Counted from the stretch's first letter, positions 7,704 through 16,778 are shown. The stretch is DNA of 37,540 nt from an uncultured Prevotella sp. (GCA_905236815.1 CAJOPE010000142.1:1-37540), one strand, 5' to 3'. Numbers and translations: made by a program. Notes: a model not told the origin generated them from the sequence alone.

Positions 7704-8228
7704 TTATTGATTCTGTTCTGCTAAGAACTTCATAAGTCCTTGCTTGATAGAGCGTAACCCGAATAGTTCAGGGTTAATCTTATCAAGTGCTATCCACTGA
7801 TATTCTTCTGCATCATCCATAGCCACAACCTTGCTCAGGTCTTCCACCTTACAACGATAGAACATATCGAGGGTATGGATAATCATCTCACTGTAGCGAT
7901 AGAGATTTGGCAGGCTGAAGAGATATTTCACAGAAGCTACCTCTAATCCTGTTTCCTCTTTCACTTCACGAATTACGCCTTCCTCACCAGTCTCCTCCAT
8001 GTCCACAAAGCCTCCTGGAAGGTCGAGTGTACCTTTGGCTGGCTCATTCTTACGCTTAACGACAAGTAGTTCGTTCTTCTCATTGATGATGAGCGCTACT
8101 GTTGCCGAACTTGGGTTGGCGTAATAGGTGAATCCACAGTCCTTGCATTTCTTGCTTTTGAAGTTGTTGATTTCAAAATGCTCGGAACCGCAAACTGGAC
8201 AATATTTGAATTTATCGAGTGGATGCAT
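7704..8228 (-). CDS. Nudix hydrolase with N-terminal zinc ribbon
   Basis: This 174-residue protein should hydrolyse a nucleoside diphosphate linked to another group; the substrate cannot be told from sequence. Four cysteines, C10-x2-C13 and C28-x2-C31, form a zinc ribbon at the N terminus. The Nudix box at about 73-95 fits GX5EX7REUXEEXGU in full (GFVDMEE then REVKEETGL). The layout resembles NudC-type NADH pyrophosphatases, but the diagnostic SQPWPFPxS motif after the box is missing, so NudC is not claimed. It starts 5 bp after the esterase-like gene and is the last gene of that operon. Confidence 0.9.
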   Translation of the reverse strand: MHPLDKFKYCPVCGSEHFEINNFKSKKCKDCGFTYYANPSSATVALIINEKNELLVVKRKNEPAKGTLDLPGGFVDMEETGEEGVIREVKEETGLEVASVKYLFSLPNLYRYSEMIIHTLDMFYRCKVEDLSKVVAMDDAEEYQWIALDKINPELFGLRSIKQGLMKFLAEQNQ

Positions 8229-8233
8229 TGTTT

Positions 8234-9682
8234 TTACCAGTTATCTGTTCGGAAAGGGAATAATGGAAGGTTGGCTTGATTACCAAGATTTCCAAAGTCG
8301 AAGTTATGGAAGCTATAGCGAACAGCTACTGGATTCTTTACTTCAGGACAAGATACGGCGATAGTTTCATTCAAGTCGCTTCCCTCTGGTTTCCAGAAGT
8401 GAACGGCATTTGCCTTGTGGAAAACCTTGTCGGCTCCTGCCACCTCAAATCCCTGGATATCGCCAAAGCGATTGATGCCTTCATAGGTGTTTGCCAATCG
8501 GATATAGCAGGTGTCGCCAACAATCTTCATGGATTTATACTCAGGACTATAGCACATTAGATTCTTCATGCCATACTGCTCGTTGAGGGCGAGATAAGCT
8601 AATCTGCGGCCTACAGGCTTCTTCTGAGTAGGGTGGATCTGGTCGATCTCGTATGGATAAACCAAATCGTCTGTGCAGACAATACCACTATTTGGAATCA
8701 CCTTGGATGCATTAAACTGCTGTTCGCGAAGGCGAGGAGCCCAGTCTCCCTTAGGATCACCATTGATATAAGGAGCTATCTGAACGAAATAGAAAGGAAC
8801 CTCTCCACACTTGAAATCTCTACGCCATTGCTCTACGAGAAGCTTCAGACGACTGGTGTATTGGCCTGCAGGATCGCCTACGTTGGAACAACCCTGATAG
8901 AAGATGATGCCCTTTATGCTATAGTTGAGAATAGGGTGGAAAGTACCATTTCCCCAAACCAAAGTGCGCTGATAGTCAGTTGCGAACTGTTTGACAATGC
9001 CAGCAGTATCAGTTGGCTCATTGGTGTATTTTTTCAAATTATCCTCATCAAGCCAACTTTCCACACGTGAACCTCCTTTGTTGGCAAGAATCAGTCCAAC
9101 GGGAATGTTCAGTGCCTTGTTCACAGCCTGAGCAAAGAAATATCCTGTGGCAGAGCATTCACCCACTGTAGATGGGTTGATTTCATCCCAATGGCAGTTG
9201 GCGTCCTCAAGAGGCTTCATACTCATAACACTAGGAATCTTCACATAATGGATACCCTTATAATCACTAGCATTAATTACCTCATCATTATATCCCTGTA
9301 CAGGACAATTGTTGAAGCCTTTTACCGGCATTTCCATATTGCTCTGGCCAGCACATACCCACACTTCTCCTGAGAGAACATTGTTGATAGTCACCTTGTC
9401 ACCATCATCGAAAGTGATGGAAAGCGGATCATAGCTCGCTTTTGGTGTCTTTACGGAAACCAGCCACTTGCCATCCTTTCCTGCCTCGGCAGTATATTTA
9501 TCCTTTGACCAGGATGTAGTAACCTTTACTTTCTTTCCTGGGGCTGCCCATCCCCAAAGGCGGGCATCTGTGTTCTGTTGGAGTACCATGTTGTCTCCAA
9601 CGACATTCGGCAACTTAACTTTTGCCTGAGCTCCCATAGCAAGAGCTGCTACTGCCGATAAAAATAAAACTCTCTTCAACAT
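8234..9682 (-). CDS. Secreted sialate-O-acetylesterase-like SGNH hydrolase
   Basis: This 482-residue exported protein has a signal peptide at about residues 1-20 (MLKRVLFLSAVAALAMGAQA). A beta-rich N-terminal domain, often seen in Bacteroidota 9-O-acetylesterases, precedes the SGNH/SASA domain. The catalytic serine is in AGQSNM (S114) and the Asp/His pair is in DQIHP (D347, H350). It should remove acetyl groups from glycans such as sialic acids or plant polysaccharides in the periplasm or at the surface. The usual YQGESN block reads FYQGCSN here (C265), an odd replacement of the conserved glutamate. It is the second gene of an operon, 37 bp after the thioredoxin-fold lipoprotein gene. Confidence 0.88.
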   Translation of the reverse strand: MLKRVLFLSAVAALAMGAQAKVKLPNVVGDNMVLQQNTDARLWGWAAPGKKVKVTTSWSKDKYTAEAGKDGKWLVSVKTPKASYDPLSITFDDGDKVTINNVLSGEVWVCAGQSNMEMPVKGFNNCPVQGYNDEVINASDYKGIHYVKIPSVMSMKPLEDANCHWDEINPSTVGECSATGYFFAQAVNKALNIPVGLILANKGGSRVESWLDEDNLKKYTNEPTDTAGIVKQFATDYQRTLVWGNGTFHPILNYSIKGIIFYQGCSNVGDPAGQYTSRLKLLVEQWRRDFKCGEVPFYFVQIAPYINGDPKGDWAPRLREQQFNASKVIPNSGIVCTDDLVYPYEIDQIHPTQKKPVGRRLAYLALNEQYGMKNLMCYSPEYKSMKIVGDTCYIRLANTYEGINRFGDIQGFEVAGADKVFHKANAVHFWKPEGSDLNETIAVSCPEVKNPVAVRYSFHNFDFGNLGNQANLPLFPFRTDNW

Positions 9683-9719
9683 TTTTTATTAGATTAATTG
9701 GTTTTGTGTGTCCTTCTTT

Positions 9720-10895
9720 TTAGAGCAGCGACTGAATCTCCTTGTCGATGTCTCTGATCTGAACGTCACGCTTCTGCAAAGTGTTGTTCTTGTCGATGAG
9801 GAAGAAAGTAGGAATGCTCTGAACATTGTAGTAACGAAGACTTGCTGCATCCAAGCCACCCTCGTCGCGAACGCTTATCCAAGGAATGGCAGCTGTCTGA
9901 GTCTTCCAGAAATGCTCGTCTGGGTCAACGGAAACCTGATAGATCTCAAAGCCCTGAGCATGGTATTTGTTGTAGAGCTCACGAAGCATCATAATGCGTT
10001 GTGCACTCTTGTCGCTTGCGAATACATGGAAGTCGAGCATAACCACCTTACCCTTGAGGTCGGTGAGCTTGCGAACCTGTCCCTTGTTGTCTGTAAGACT
10101 CAAGTCGATGACTCCATTTACAGAAACCTTGCTAGGGTCAACCTTCTGGGCACGCTCAGCTGCAATAATGCGTACATTCTTCATACCCTCGATAGTAATG
10201 TGGTGAAGGTTCTTACCTCTCTCAGCACCAGGGTAGAAAGTATCCCAACTAGTTGCAACAGCGGCAAATACCTGGATATCCTCACGGTTGTTTCTTGGGT
10301 CGAAAAGTAAGTTAGCCATACCTCCTAAGTTGATGGTCTGGAAGAGCGCATAGTATGCGTATGCCTTCATTGGCTCCTTGAAGATATAATTCTTCTTGAT
10401 ATCGTTCTTGTAATTTGTAATTACGTTGTTGATAGCCAACTGAGTAGAGTCAACACCAAAGTTAGGATTCTTGGCGATGGCCTCGATAGTTGCCTGGAGA
10501 TTCATCTGCTTGAATACCAGTTCCTTTATTTTGTTACAATTCTCAGAACCAGTTACATCGTATTTGGTTGACATTGTAGGGTAGGCAGCCTTTACAGAAA
10601 CCGTCTCAGTAGAGTCGATAGAGAGGTTGATGGTTTGGTTGGCGATGCGCAGACGGTAGAAATCAGGAGTAACTGAATCGGCTGCAGCCTCGGCGAAATC
10701 AAAGGAGCCATCCTCGCCCAACTTTACAGAATCGATTTTCTCAGGGCCATTCAAACCGATGTTTTCCAAATAAAGTACAGAGTCCTTGGCGTCAGCGATG
10801 GCGCCATTAATGTGAAACTTCTTGTTGTTGCATGAAGTCATTGCCAGGGCAGCGCAAACGATAGCTGCAACTGACATAAATCTTGATATTTTCAT
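9720..10895 (-). CDS. Thioredoxin-fold (TlpA/AhpC-TSA-like) lipoprotein with DUF4369-type N-terminal domain
   Basis: From the ATG at 10895 this is 391 residues. A lipoprotein signal ends at ALAMTSC, giving a lipid-anchored envelope protein. Residues after the cysteine (FHINGAIADAKDSVLYLEN) match the style of the DUF4369 domain common in Bacteroidota. The C-terminal ~140 residues have the TlpA/thioredoxin fold (LTDLKGKVVMLDFHVFASDK, then SIPTFFLID with the cis-proline). The redox CxxC expected after the WA(S)W block is missing and reads FASDKSA, so thiol-disulfide chemistry is unlikely. An upstream ATG at 10955 would add 20 residues ahead of the signal peptide and was not used. It is the first gene of the esterase-Nudix line. 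Confidence 0.85.
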   Translation of the reverse strand: MKISRFMSVAAIVCAALAMTSCNNKKFHINGAIADAKDSVLYLENIGLNGPEKIDSVKLGEDGSFDFAEAAADSVTPDFYRLRIANQTINLSIDSTETVSVKAAYPTMSTKYDVTGSENCNKIKELVFKQMNLQATIEAIAKNPNFGVDSTQLAINNVITNYKNDIKKNYIFKEPMKAYAYYALFQTINLGGMANLLFDPRNNREDIQVFAAVATSWDTFYPGAERGKNLHHITIEGMKNVRIIAAERAQKVDPSKVSVNGVIDLSLTDNKGQVRKLTDLKGKVVMLDFHVFASDKSAQRIMMLRELYNKYHAQGFEIYQVSVDPDEHFWKTQTAAIPWISVRDEGGLDAASLRYYNVQSIPTFFLIDKNNTLQKRDVQIRDIDKEIQSLL

Positions 10896-10926
10896 TTCTA
10901 TAGTATTTTTCCAAGTTTTATGATTG

Positions 10927-10934
10927 CAAAGGTA
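10927..10934 (-). promoter_or_regulatory. Candidate -7 box for the lipoprotein-esterase-Nudix operon
   Basis: TACCTTTG on the minus strand matches TAnnTTTG and lies about 32 bp upstream of the ATG at 10895. No clear TTTG sits 19-20 bp further upstream. Confidence 0.4.
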
Positions 10935-11006
10935 ATAATTTAATTGATAATTCATAATTGATATTTCATAAATTCTTTAAAATCATAGAAAATAAATGCC
11001 TTTTTA

Positions 11007-11038
11007 TTCGTTAGTTAATTATAAATATGGTATCTTTG
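11007..11038 (+). promoter_or_regulatory. Sigma-ABfr promoter of pnp
   Basis: TATCTTTG (11031-11038) fits the -7 box. TTCG (11007-11010), one change from TTTG, lies 20 nt upstream. The leader to the pnp ATG is about 45 nt and AT-rich. Confidence 0.55.
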
Positions 11039-11090
11039 CCCCGTTTTACATTAGATGAAGACAAAACAATAACAGTTTTTTAAATTTTAG

Positions 11091-13385
11091 ATGAACGTAA
11101 TAACTAAGACAGTTCAATTGGCTGATGGCAGAACCATCACAATTGAGACCGGAAAAGTTGCAAAACAGGCTGATGGTGCAGCGGTTCTCCGCATGGGCAA
11201 CACCGTACTCCTCGCAACTGTTTGTGCAGCAAAGGATGCAGTTCCGGGTACAGATTTTATGCCTTTGCAAGTTGATTATCGCGAGCAGTATTCTGCAGCA
11301 GGTCGTTTCCCTGGTGGTTTCACCAAGCGCGAAGGCAAAGCTAGTGACGATGAAATTTTAACATCTCGCCTTGTGGACCGTGCTCTTCGTCCACTTTTCC
11401 CTTCTGATTATCACTGTGAGGTTTATGTACAGGTTATGCTGCTTTCTGCAGATGGCGTAGATCAGCCAGATGCATTGGCAGGTTTCGCAGCTTCTGCTGC
11501 TATGGCTTGTTCAGATATCCCATTCGATTATACTATCTCTGAAGTTCGTGTAGCTCGCATTAATGGTGAATATGTTGTTAACCCAACATTCCAGCAGATG
11601 GCCGATGCTGATATGGACTTGATGGTTGGTGCTACCAAGGACAATATCATGATGGTAGAGGGTGAGATGAAGGAAGTATCTGAGCAGGATCTTATCGGTG
11701 CTTTGAAGGTTGCTCATGAGGCTATCAAGCCTATGTGTGAACTTCAGGATGAGCTCGCTAAGGAACTCGGTACTGACAAGAAGCGTGAATACGATGATGA
11801 GGTTAACGATGAGGATTTGCGCAAGCAGATTCACGAGGAACTTTATCAGCCAGCATACGATATTAACCACAAGGCTCTTCCTAAGCAGGAGCGTCACGAT
11901 GCTTTTGAGGCTCTCTTGGCAGAGTTCCTTGAGAAGTATGATGCTGCTCACACAGACCTTTCTGAGGATGATCTCGAGGAGAAGCATGCAGAGGCAACTC
12001 GCTACTTCGACGATGTAATGCGCGATGCTATGCGTCGTTGTATCCTTGATGAGGGCTTGCGTCTTGATGGTCGTGCTACTACAGAGATCCGTCCTATTTG
12101 GTGTGAGGTTTCTCCTCTCCCAATGCCTCACGGAAGTGCTATCTTCCAGCGTGGTGAGACTATGTCTCTTTCTACATGTACACTTGGTACTAAGTTGGAT
12201 GAGAAGATGGTTGATAATGTTCTTGCAAAGGGCTATCAGCGCTTCCTCCTTCACTATAACTTCCCTCCATTCTCTACAGGTGAGGCTAAGGCTCAGCGCG
12301 GTGTAGGTCGTCGTGAGATTGGTCACGGTCACTTGGCATGGCGTGGCTTGAAGGGCCAGATTCCTGAGGATTTCCCTTACACAGTTCGTTTGGTAAGTCA
12401 GATTCTCGAGTCTAATGGTTCTTCTTCTATGGCTACTGTTTGTGCTGGTACTCTTGCTTTGATGGATGCTGGTGTTCCAATGAAGAAGCCTGTTGCAGGT
12501 ATCGCAATGGGTCTTATCAAGAATCCAGGTGAGGAGAAGTACGCTGTACTTTCTGATATTCTCGGTGATGAGGACCACTTGGGTGATATGGACTTCAAGA
12601 CTACAGGTACCAAGGATGGTTTGACAGCTACTCAGATGGATATCAAGTGCGATGGTCTTTCATTCGAAATCCTTGAGAAGGCGCTTATGCAGGCTAAGGC
12701 TGGTCGTGAGCACATCATGGGTGAGATGATGAAGACAATCGATCATCCACGTGAGGAGATGAAGCCACAGGTTCCACGTATTGTAGCATTCGATATCCCT
12801 AAGGAGTTCATCGGTGCTGTGATCGGCCCTGGAGGTAAGATTATCCAGCAGATGCAGGAGGATACTGGTGCAACTATCACTATCGACGAGAGCGATGGTA
12901 AGGGTCATGTACAGGTATCTGCTCCTAATAAGGATAGTATCGATGCTGCATTGGCTAAGATCAAGGCTATTGTTGCTGTTCCTGAGATTGGTGAGGTTTA
13001 CGAGGGTACTGTTAAGAGCATTATGCCTTATGGTTGCTTCGTTGAGATTCTCCCTGGTAAGGAAGGTTTGCTCCATATCTCTGAAATCGAGTGGAAGCGT
13101 CTTGAGACAGTTGAAGAGGCTGGTATCAAGGAAGGCGACAAGATTCAGGTTAAGTTGCTCGAAATCGATCCTAAGACAGGTAAGTACAAGCTCTCTCACC
13201 GTGTTCTCACAGAGAAGCCAGAGGGTTATGTAGAGCGTGAGCGTCGTCCTCGTCGCGATCGTAACGATCGTCCAAATAATGGTGATCGTCGACCACGTGG
13301 TGATCGCCGTGACAATCGTCACAATGATCGTCGTGATTTCGAAGGTCAGGCTCCAGCACAGGAGGAAAATAATAATGCTGAATAA
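11091..13385 (+). CDS. pnp: Polyribonucleotide nucleotidyltransferase (PNPase)
   Basis: PNPase degrades RNA 3'-to-5' with phosphate, releasing nucleoside diphosphates. At 764 residues it has the full set of domains: a first RNase PH domain from about residue 10 ([18 protein letters not shown]), the helical middle region, a second RNase PH domain at about 325-540 ([38 protein letters not shown]), a KH domain from about 562 ([12 protein letters not shown]) and an S1 domain at about 633-705. The last ~55 residues are an Arg/Asp/Asn-rich tail ([17 protein letters not shown]), likely an extra RNA-binding or protein-contact tail. Codon use is strongly biased, as expected for high expression. It has its own promoter and terminator. 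Confidence 0.97.
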   Translation: MNVITKTVQLADGRTITIETGKVAKQADGAAVLRMGNTVLLATVCAAKDAVPGTDFMPLQVDYREQYSAAGRFPGGFTKREGKASDDEILTSRLVDRALRPLFPSDYHCEVYVQVMLLSADGVDQPDALAGFAASAAMACSDIPFDYTISEVRVARINGEYVVNPTFQQMADADMDLMVGATKDNIMMVEGEMKEVSEQDLIGALKVAHEAIKPMCELQDELAKELGTDKKREYDDEVNDEDLRKQIHEELYQPAYDINHKALPKQERHDAFEALLAEFLEKYDAAHTDLSEDDLEEKHAEATRYFDDVMRDAMRRCILDEGLRLDGRATTEIRPIWCEVSPLPMPHGSAIFQRGETMSLSTCTLGTKLDEKMVDNVLAKGYQRFLLHYNFPPFSTGEAKAQRGVGRREIGHGHLAWRGLKGQIPEDFPYTVRLVSQILESNGSSSMATVCAGTLALMDAGVPMKKPVAGIAMGLIKNPGEEKYAVLSDILGDEDHLGDMDFKTTGTKDGLTATQMDIKCDGLSFEILEKALMQAKAGREHIMGEMMKTIDHPREEMKPQVPRIVAFDIPKEFIGAVIGPGGKIIQQMQEDTGATITIDESDGKGHVQVSAPNKDSIDAALAKIKAIVAVPEIGEVYEGTVKSIMPYGCFVEILPGKEGLLHISEIEWKRLETVEEAGIKEGDKIQVKLLEIDPKTGKYKLSHRVLTEKPEGYVERERRPRRDRNDRPNNGDRRPRGDRRDNRHNDRRDFEGQAPAQEENNNAE

Positions 13386-13412
13386 ATAATTACACATTAT
13401 TATATATAATGG

Positions 13413-13452
13413 GAATCCTCGTGGTCGAAAGACTGCGAGGATTCTTTTTTTT
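13413..13452 (+). terminator. Terminator of pnp
   Basis: GAATCCTCG (13413-13421) pairs with CGAGGATTC (13436-13444), with an inner GTC-GAAA-GAC extension, followed by nine T residues. Confidence 0.92.
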
Positions 13453-13472
13453 AAACATTTTCGATAAAATCC

Positions 13473-13503
13473 TTTGTCTTGTTAAATGTTTTGTTTAATT
13501 TTG
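13473..13503 (+). promoter_or_regulatory. Sigma-ABfr promoter for the 13.6-14.4 kb gene pair
   Basis: TTTG (13473-13476), a 19-nt gap, and TAATTTTG (13496-13503) match both boxes exactly. The predicted leader is about 80 nt. Confidence 0.8.
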
Positions 13504-13590
13504 CAAACGATAAGGCTTTATTTTGCCTTGATTGTTTTGCAAAATCGTATACACACTTTAAAAATATATAGTTACAAATAAATTTTGTCT

Positions 13591-14259
13591 ATGAAGAAAC
13601 TTTTTACTTTGATAATTGCTGCATTAGCCTATGTAGGTGCTAGTGCACAAGAAACAGTTGAAATCACATTAGCGCACGATTTCGCTACTTATGCTTCTGA
13701 GAAGGGACTTGATTTCTCTAATGTTGAGGGATTGAAGGCTTATTATGCAAAAAGTCTTCAGAATGGTAAAACAGATGAGGCTACCATTTTGATGACTAAA
13801 ATCGAACAGACTCCAGAGGAATTTGGTATGGTTCTTGTCGGAAAAGCTGGTACTACTTATACGGTTCCTGTGATTGATAACGATGAGGAGATTTCTAATC
13901 TTCTACAGCCATCTGTTGGCGTTACTGCGTTGCAGAGAATCTATGGAACTTCAACAAATTTCTTATTGACAGCAAATGAAGAAGGTAAGCCTGTATTCCG
14001 TATGGTTTCAGAGACAGGTGGAGATCTCCCTGCTAATCATGCTTGGCTTGCAATTCCTACAAAGAAAATTACTTCTACTACATCAGGAGCAAAATTGTCT
14101 ATAGTCTTTACTGATTATAATGATGAGGTTACAGCTATTAAGGGTGTTAGTGAGGTTAAGGATGCTGATGACAATTGGTATAATATAAATGGTCAGAAGG
14201 TTGTTAATCCAACTAAGGGATTGTATATTCACAATGGTAAGAAGGTAATTTTAAAATAA
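13591..14259 (+). CDS. Secreted protein of unknown function with C-terminal NGQKV...GKKVILK motif
   Basis: I do not recognise a catalytic family in these 222 residues. A signal peptide (MKKLFTLIIAALAYVGASAQ) gives export. The middle is a soluble domain of unknown fold with no conserved Cys or His pattern. The end, YNINGQKVVNPTKGLYIHNG followed by KKVILK, is a motif seen at the C terminus of many Prevotella exported proteins. It resembles type IX secretion C-terminal signals, but is shorter and that role is not shown. The ATG at 13591 is used; an in-frame TTG at 13585 is unlikely. A good promoter lies 90-120 bp upstream. The gene for a 59-residue peptide starts 9 bp downstream and shares the terminator at 14467. 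Confidence 0.8.
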   Translation: MKKLFTLIIAALAYVGASAQETVEITLAHDFATYASEKGLDFSNVEGLKAYYAKSLQNGKTDEATILMTKIEQTPEEFGMVLVGKAGTTYTVPVIDNDEEISNLLQPSVGVTALQRIYGTSTNFLLTANEEGKPVFRMVSETGGDLPANHAWLAIPTKKITSTTSGAKLSIVFTDYNDEVTAIKGVSEVKDADDNWYNINGQKVVNPTKGLYIHNGKKVILK

Positions 14260-14268
14260 ACTAGAATT

Positions 14269-14448
14269 ATGGAAAAAATATATATCAAGCCTGCTACAAA
14301 TTTGCAGCCAATCGAGGCTGATAACTTGCTCCAAGCTTCTGATACTGAATTCAGTGTTGGTTTGGAAAAGAATCTTGATAAGACAGTTGAACCTAATGAA
14401 GCTTATGCAAAGAAAGGCTATAATGTATGGTCTGATGACGAGGAATAA
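14269..14448 (+). CDS. 59-residue peptide of unknown function, paired with the secreted protein
   Basis: The frame is MEKIYIKPATNLQPIEADNL at the start and ends KKGYNVWSDDEE; I translated it directly from the sequence. It has no signal peptide, no membrane segment and no cysteine. The layout (KxYxKPxxxxxxxE, then LLQxS, a variable middle, and a Trp/acidic C terminus) is like a class of short Bacteroidota peptides with a conserved KxYxxP start and LLxxS block, often next to exported proteins. Precursor, leader-like or surface-peptide roles are all possible; none is shown. It begins 9 bp after the secreted protein's stop and ends 18 bp before a strong terminator, so both genes form one transcript. 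Confidence 0.75.
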   Translation: MEKIYIKPATNLQPIEADNLLQASDTEFSVGLEKNLDKTVEPNEAYAKKGYNVWSDDEE

Positions 14449-14466
14449 TTCATTTAAATAATATAG

Positions 14467-14516
14467 AAATCCTTCACAAACGAAGTTAGTGACTTCTTTG
14501 TGAAGGATTTTTTTTG
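14467..14516 (+). terminator. Strong terminator of the secreted-protein/peptide unit
   Basis: A 14-bp outer stem (14467-14480 with 14497-14510, AAATCCTTCACAAA) continues into an inner GAAGT/ACTTC stem with a TAGTG loop. A T-run follows at 14508-14515, and its end is also the -33 box of the next promoter. Confidence 0.93.
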
Positions 14517-14543
14517 TTATTATACGAGAAATCTTTAATTTTG
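14513..14543 (+). promoter_or_regulatory. Sigma-ABfr promoter of the M13 peptidase gene
   Basis: TTTG (14513-14516), 19 nt, TAATTTTG (14536-14543): an exact match to both boxes. The TTTG lies inside the U-tract of the preceding terminator. The leader to the ATG at 14570 is about 20 nt. Confidence 0.8.
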
Positions 14544-14569
14544 TGGGCAGATACATTTTTTAATTTATA

Positions 14570-16612
14570 ATGAAGACTTTAAAAACGAAATTTATGTTGG
14601 CTGCTATGGCATTTGTGACGATGAATGCGGCAGCCCAAAATCAAGTTCAGAATTGTGCCGTTAATAAGGCGGATATGAACTTATCGGTTAAACCAGGTGA
14701 CGATTTCTATCAGTATTCTGTTGGTGGATGGCTAAAATCTCATCCGCTAGATGCAGTTCATTCCGACAATGGCTCTTTTACTGATCTTGAGGAGAAGAAC
14801 AACGATCGAATTAAGGAACTTATCAATGAGTATGCTGGTAAAAAAATGCAGCAGGGAACGACTGGCCAGAAAATTGGTGGCATCTACCGTCTGTATATGG
14901 ATAGTGTGGGCCGCAATAAATTAGGCTGCAAGCCAATTCTTCCTATCCTTAAGAAAATTGAGAATACCAAGAAGCGTTCTGATCTTATCAAATTGATGTA
15001 TGAGTTGGACGCTAAGGGATATGGTACAACTATGTTCAACTTTGGACTTAGTATGAACCCTGTTCATACGGATCAGTTTCAATTTGGAATCGATCAGGGT
15101 GGTATAGGTCTGGATCCAGAGTACTATACAAAACCTAATGAGCAGCAGAAAGCTGTTGTTGCCGCTTACAAGAGCAGAATGAAGGACTTCTTCAAGATGA
15201 CAGGTGATAAGGATGCTGTGGCGGAGAAAAAGATGCAGGCAGTTTTTGCCCTTGAGGAGCAGATTGCAAAGCAGAGCTACGACCAGCTGAAATCTCGCGA
15301 TCCTATGGCAAATATACATTTCAAGAGTTGGAATGAATTGAAAAAGGAATTCAAGGGTCTAGACTGGGATTTGATGGTAAAAATCTATGCTTATCCTACC
15401 AATATTGATACTGTAAACGTTGGACAGCCTGAACCAATTCACGAAGTGGAGAAGATTATGGCTTCTGCCGATATCGCTTCTCTTAAGGCCTATATGCAGG
15501 CTTCTGTTATCTCTGCGTCGGCAGGTTTGCTTTCTGATGCCTTCAACGATCGTAACTTCGAATATCGCAAGACTATCTATGGAATAAAGCAGCAGCAGCC
15601 TCGTTGGAAACGTGGTGTACGTTTTGTTCAGGGATTGCTGGGTGAGTCTATCGGTAAACTCTATGTTGCTAAATATTTCCCTGAGAGTAGTAAGAAACGT
15701 GCTTTCGACCTTGTGAAGAATCTTCAGAAGGCTTTCGAACAGCGTATCCTTGAAAATACCTGGATGACAGATGCTACCAAGAAACAAGCTGTAGAGAAAC
15801 TCCACAGCATGCGTATCAATGTGGGTTATCCAGATAAGTGGCAGGATCTCGAGAAATATGTGGAGATTGATGAGAATAAGAATCTTGTTGAGAATCAGGA
15901 AATTATCAAGGTAGCTCTCACTAAGGGCGAAATCGAAAAGTATTGGGGACATCCTGTTGATAAGTCAATGATGGCATGTAATCCTCAGGTGGTAAATGCT
16001 TTCTATAGTCCATATTTTAATAGCATCAATTTCCCTGCAGCTATCCTTCAGGCTCCTTTCTTCGATGCAGAAGCCGAGGATGCGGCCAATTATGGTGGTA
16101 TCGGCTCTGTTATCGGTCATGAGATGAGCCACGGCTTCGACGATCAGGGTTGTCAGTTTGATAAGGATGGTAATCTTGTGAACTGGTGGACGGCTGAGGA
16201 CAAGGCCAACTATGATAAGCGAACTACAGTACTTGCTGATTGGTTCAGTTCACAGGAGGCACTTCCAGGCTTGAAAGTGGATGGAAAGAAGACCCTCGGC
16301 GAGAATATTGGCGATAATGGCGGTATCAACATTGCGTTCCGCGCTTTCCAGAATTTAAATCAAGTTCAGCCTCAGGGAGACAAAGAGGGATTTACTCCTG
16401 CTCAGCGTTTCTTCCTTTCTTATGGCCGCATCTGGGCAAGTAATATGGCGAAAGAGTGGGTGGCTTATATTGTGAATAGCGATACTCATTCACCAAATAT
16501 GCTTCGTGTAAATGCAGCCTTGCCAATGATCGATGCATGGTATGATGCTTTCGGTATCAAGGAGGGTGATAAACTCTATGTTCCTGTTGAGAAACGTGCT
16601 CATATTTGGTAA
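14570..16612 (+). CDS. pepO: Secreted M13-family zinc metallopeptidase (neprilysin/PepO type)
   Basis: This 680-residue exported oligopeptidase has a signal peptide at about 1-22 (ends NAAAQ). The M13 N-terminal helical domain starts with VKPGDDFYQYSVGGWL. The C-terminal catalytic domain has NAFYSPYFNSINFPAAILQ, the zinc motif HEMSH (H517, E518, H521) and the third ligand in ENIGDNGG (E578, D582). The C terminus ends in HIW; M13 enzymes commonly end with an aromatic residue. It should cleave peptides of up to a few tens of residues in the periplasm or outside the cell. All catalytic residues are intact. It has its own promoter and terminator, so its position beside the 59-residue peptide gene may be chance. 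Confidence 0.95.
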   Translation: MKTLKTKFMLAAMAFVTMNAAAQNQVQNCAVNKADMNLSVKPGDDFYQYSVGGWLKSHPLDAVHSDNGSFTDLEEKNNDRIKELINEYAGKKMQQGTTGQKIGGIYRLYMDSVGRNKLGCKPILPILKKIENTKKRSDLIKLMYELDAKGYGTTMFNFGLSMNPVHTDQFQFGIDQGGIGLDPEYYTKPNEQQKAVVAAYKSRMKDFFKMTGDKDAVAEKKMQAVFALEEQIAKQSYDQLKSRDPMANIHFKSWNELKKEFKGLDWDLMVKIYAYPTNIDTVNVGQPEPIHEVEKIMASADIASLKAYMQASVISASAGLLSDAFNDRNFEYRKTIYGIKQQQPRWKRGVRFVQGLLGESIGKLYVAKYFPESSKKRAFDLVKNLQKAFEQRILENTWMTDATKKQAVEKLHSMRINVGYPDKWQDLEKYVEIDENKNLVENQEIIKVALTKGEIEKYWGHPVDKSMMACNPQVVNAFYSPYFNSINFPAAILQAPFFDAEAEDAANYGGIGSVIGHEMSHGFDDQGCQFDKDGNLVNWWTAEDKANYDKRTTVLADWFSSQEALPGLKVDGKKTLGENIGDNGGINIAFRAFQNLNQVQPQGDKEGFTPAQRFFLSYGRIWASNMAKEWVAYIVNSDTHSPNMLRVNAALPMIDAWYDAFGIKEGDKLYVPVEKRAHIW

Positions 16613-16634
16613 TTACACCTAAATTATATAATGT

Positions 16635-16676
16635 CTCCGCATTCTTTTCATTGATAAGAATGCGGAGTTTTTTTTC
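16635..16676 (+). terminator. Terminator of the M13 peptidase gene
   Basis: CTCCGCATTCTT (16635-16646) pairs with AAGAATGCGGAG (16656-16667) around a 9-nt loop, followed by eight T residues. Confidence 0.93.
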
Positions 16677-16721
16677 TGTAAGTCTAAAAATGGTTAAAAT
16701 GGAAATTTATAGAGAAAAATA

Positions 16722-16753
16722 GTTGCTGCCGATTGAATAAATTATTATATTTG
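16722..16753 (+). promoter_or_regulatory. Probable sigma-ABfr promoter of the DUF2007-like gene
   Basis: TATATTTG (16746-16753) fits the -7 box. GTTG (16722-16725) lies 20 nt upstream with three of four matches to TTTG. Confidence 0.5.
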
Positions 16754-16778
16754 AGCCCTAACTATTTTATCTTAAGCT

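Noticed and set aside
11511..12578. 355-codon frame antisense to pnp
   Set aside because: It is opposite the conserved PNPase core, and its composition is the mirror of biased pnp codons. No promoter or start signal supports it.
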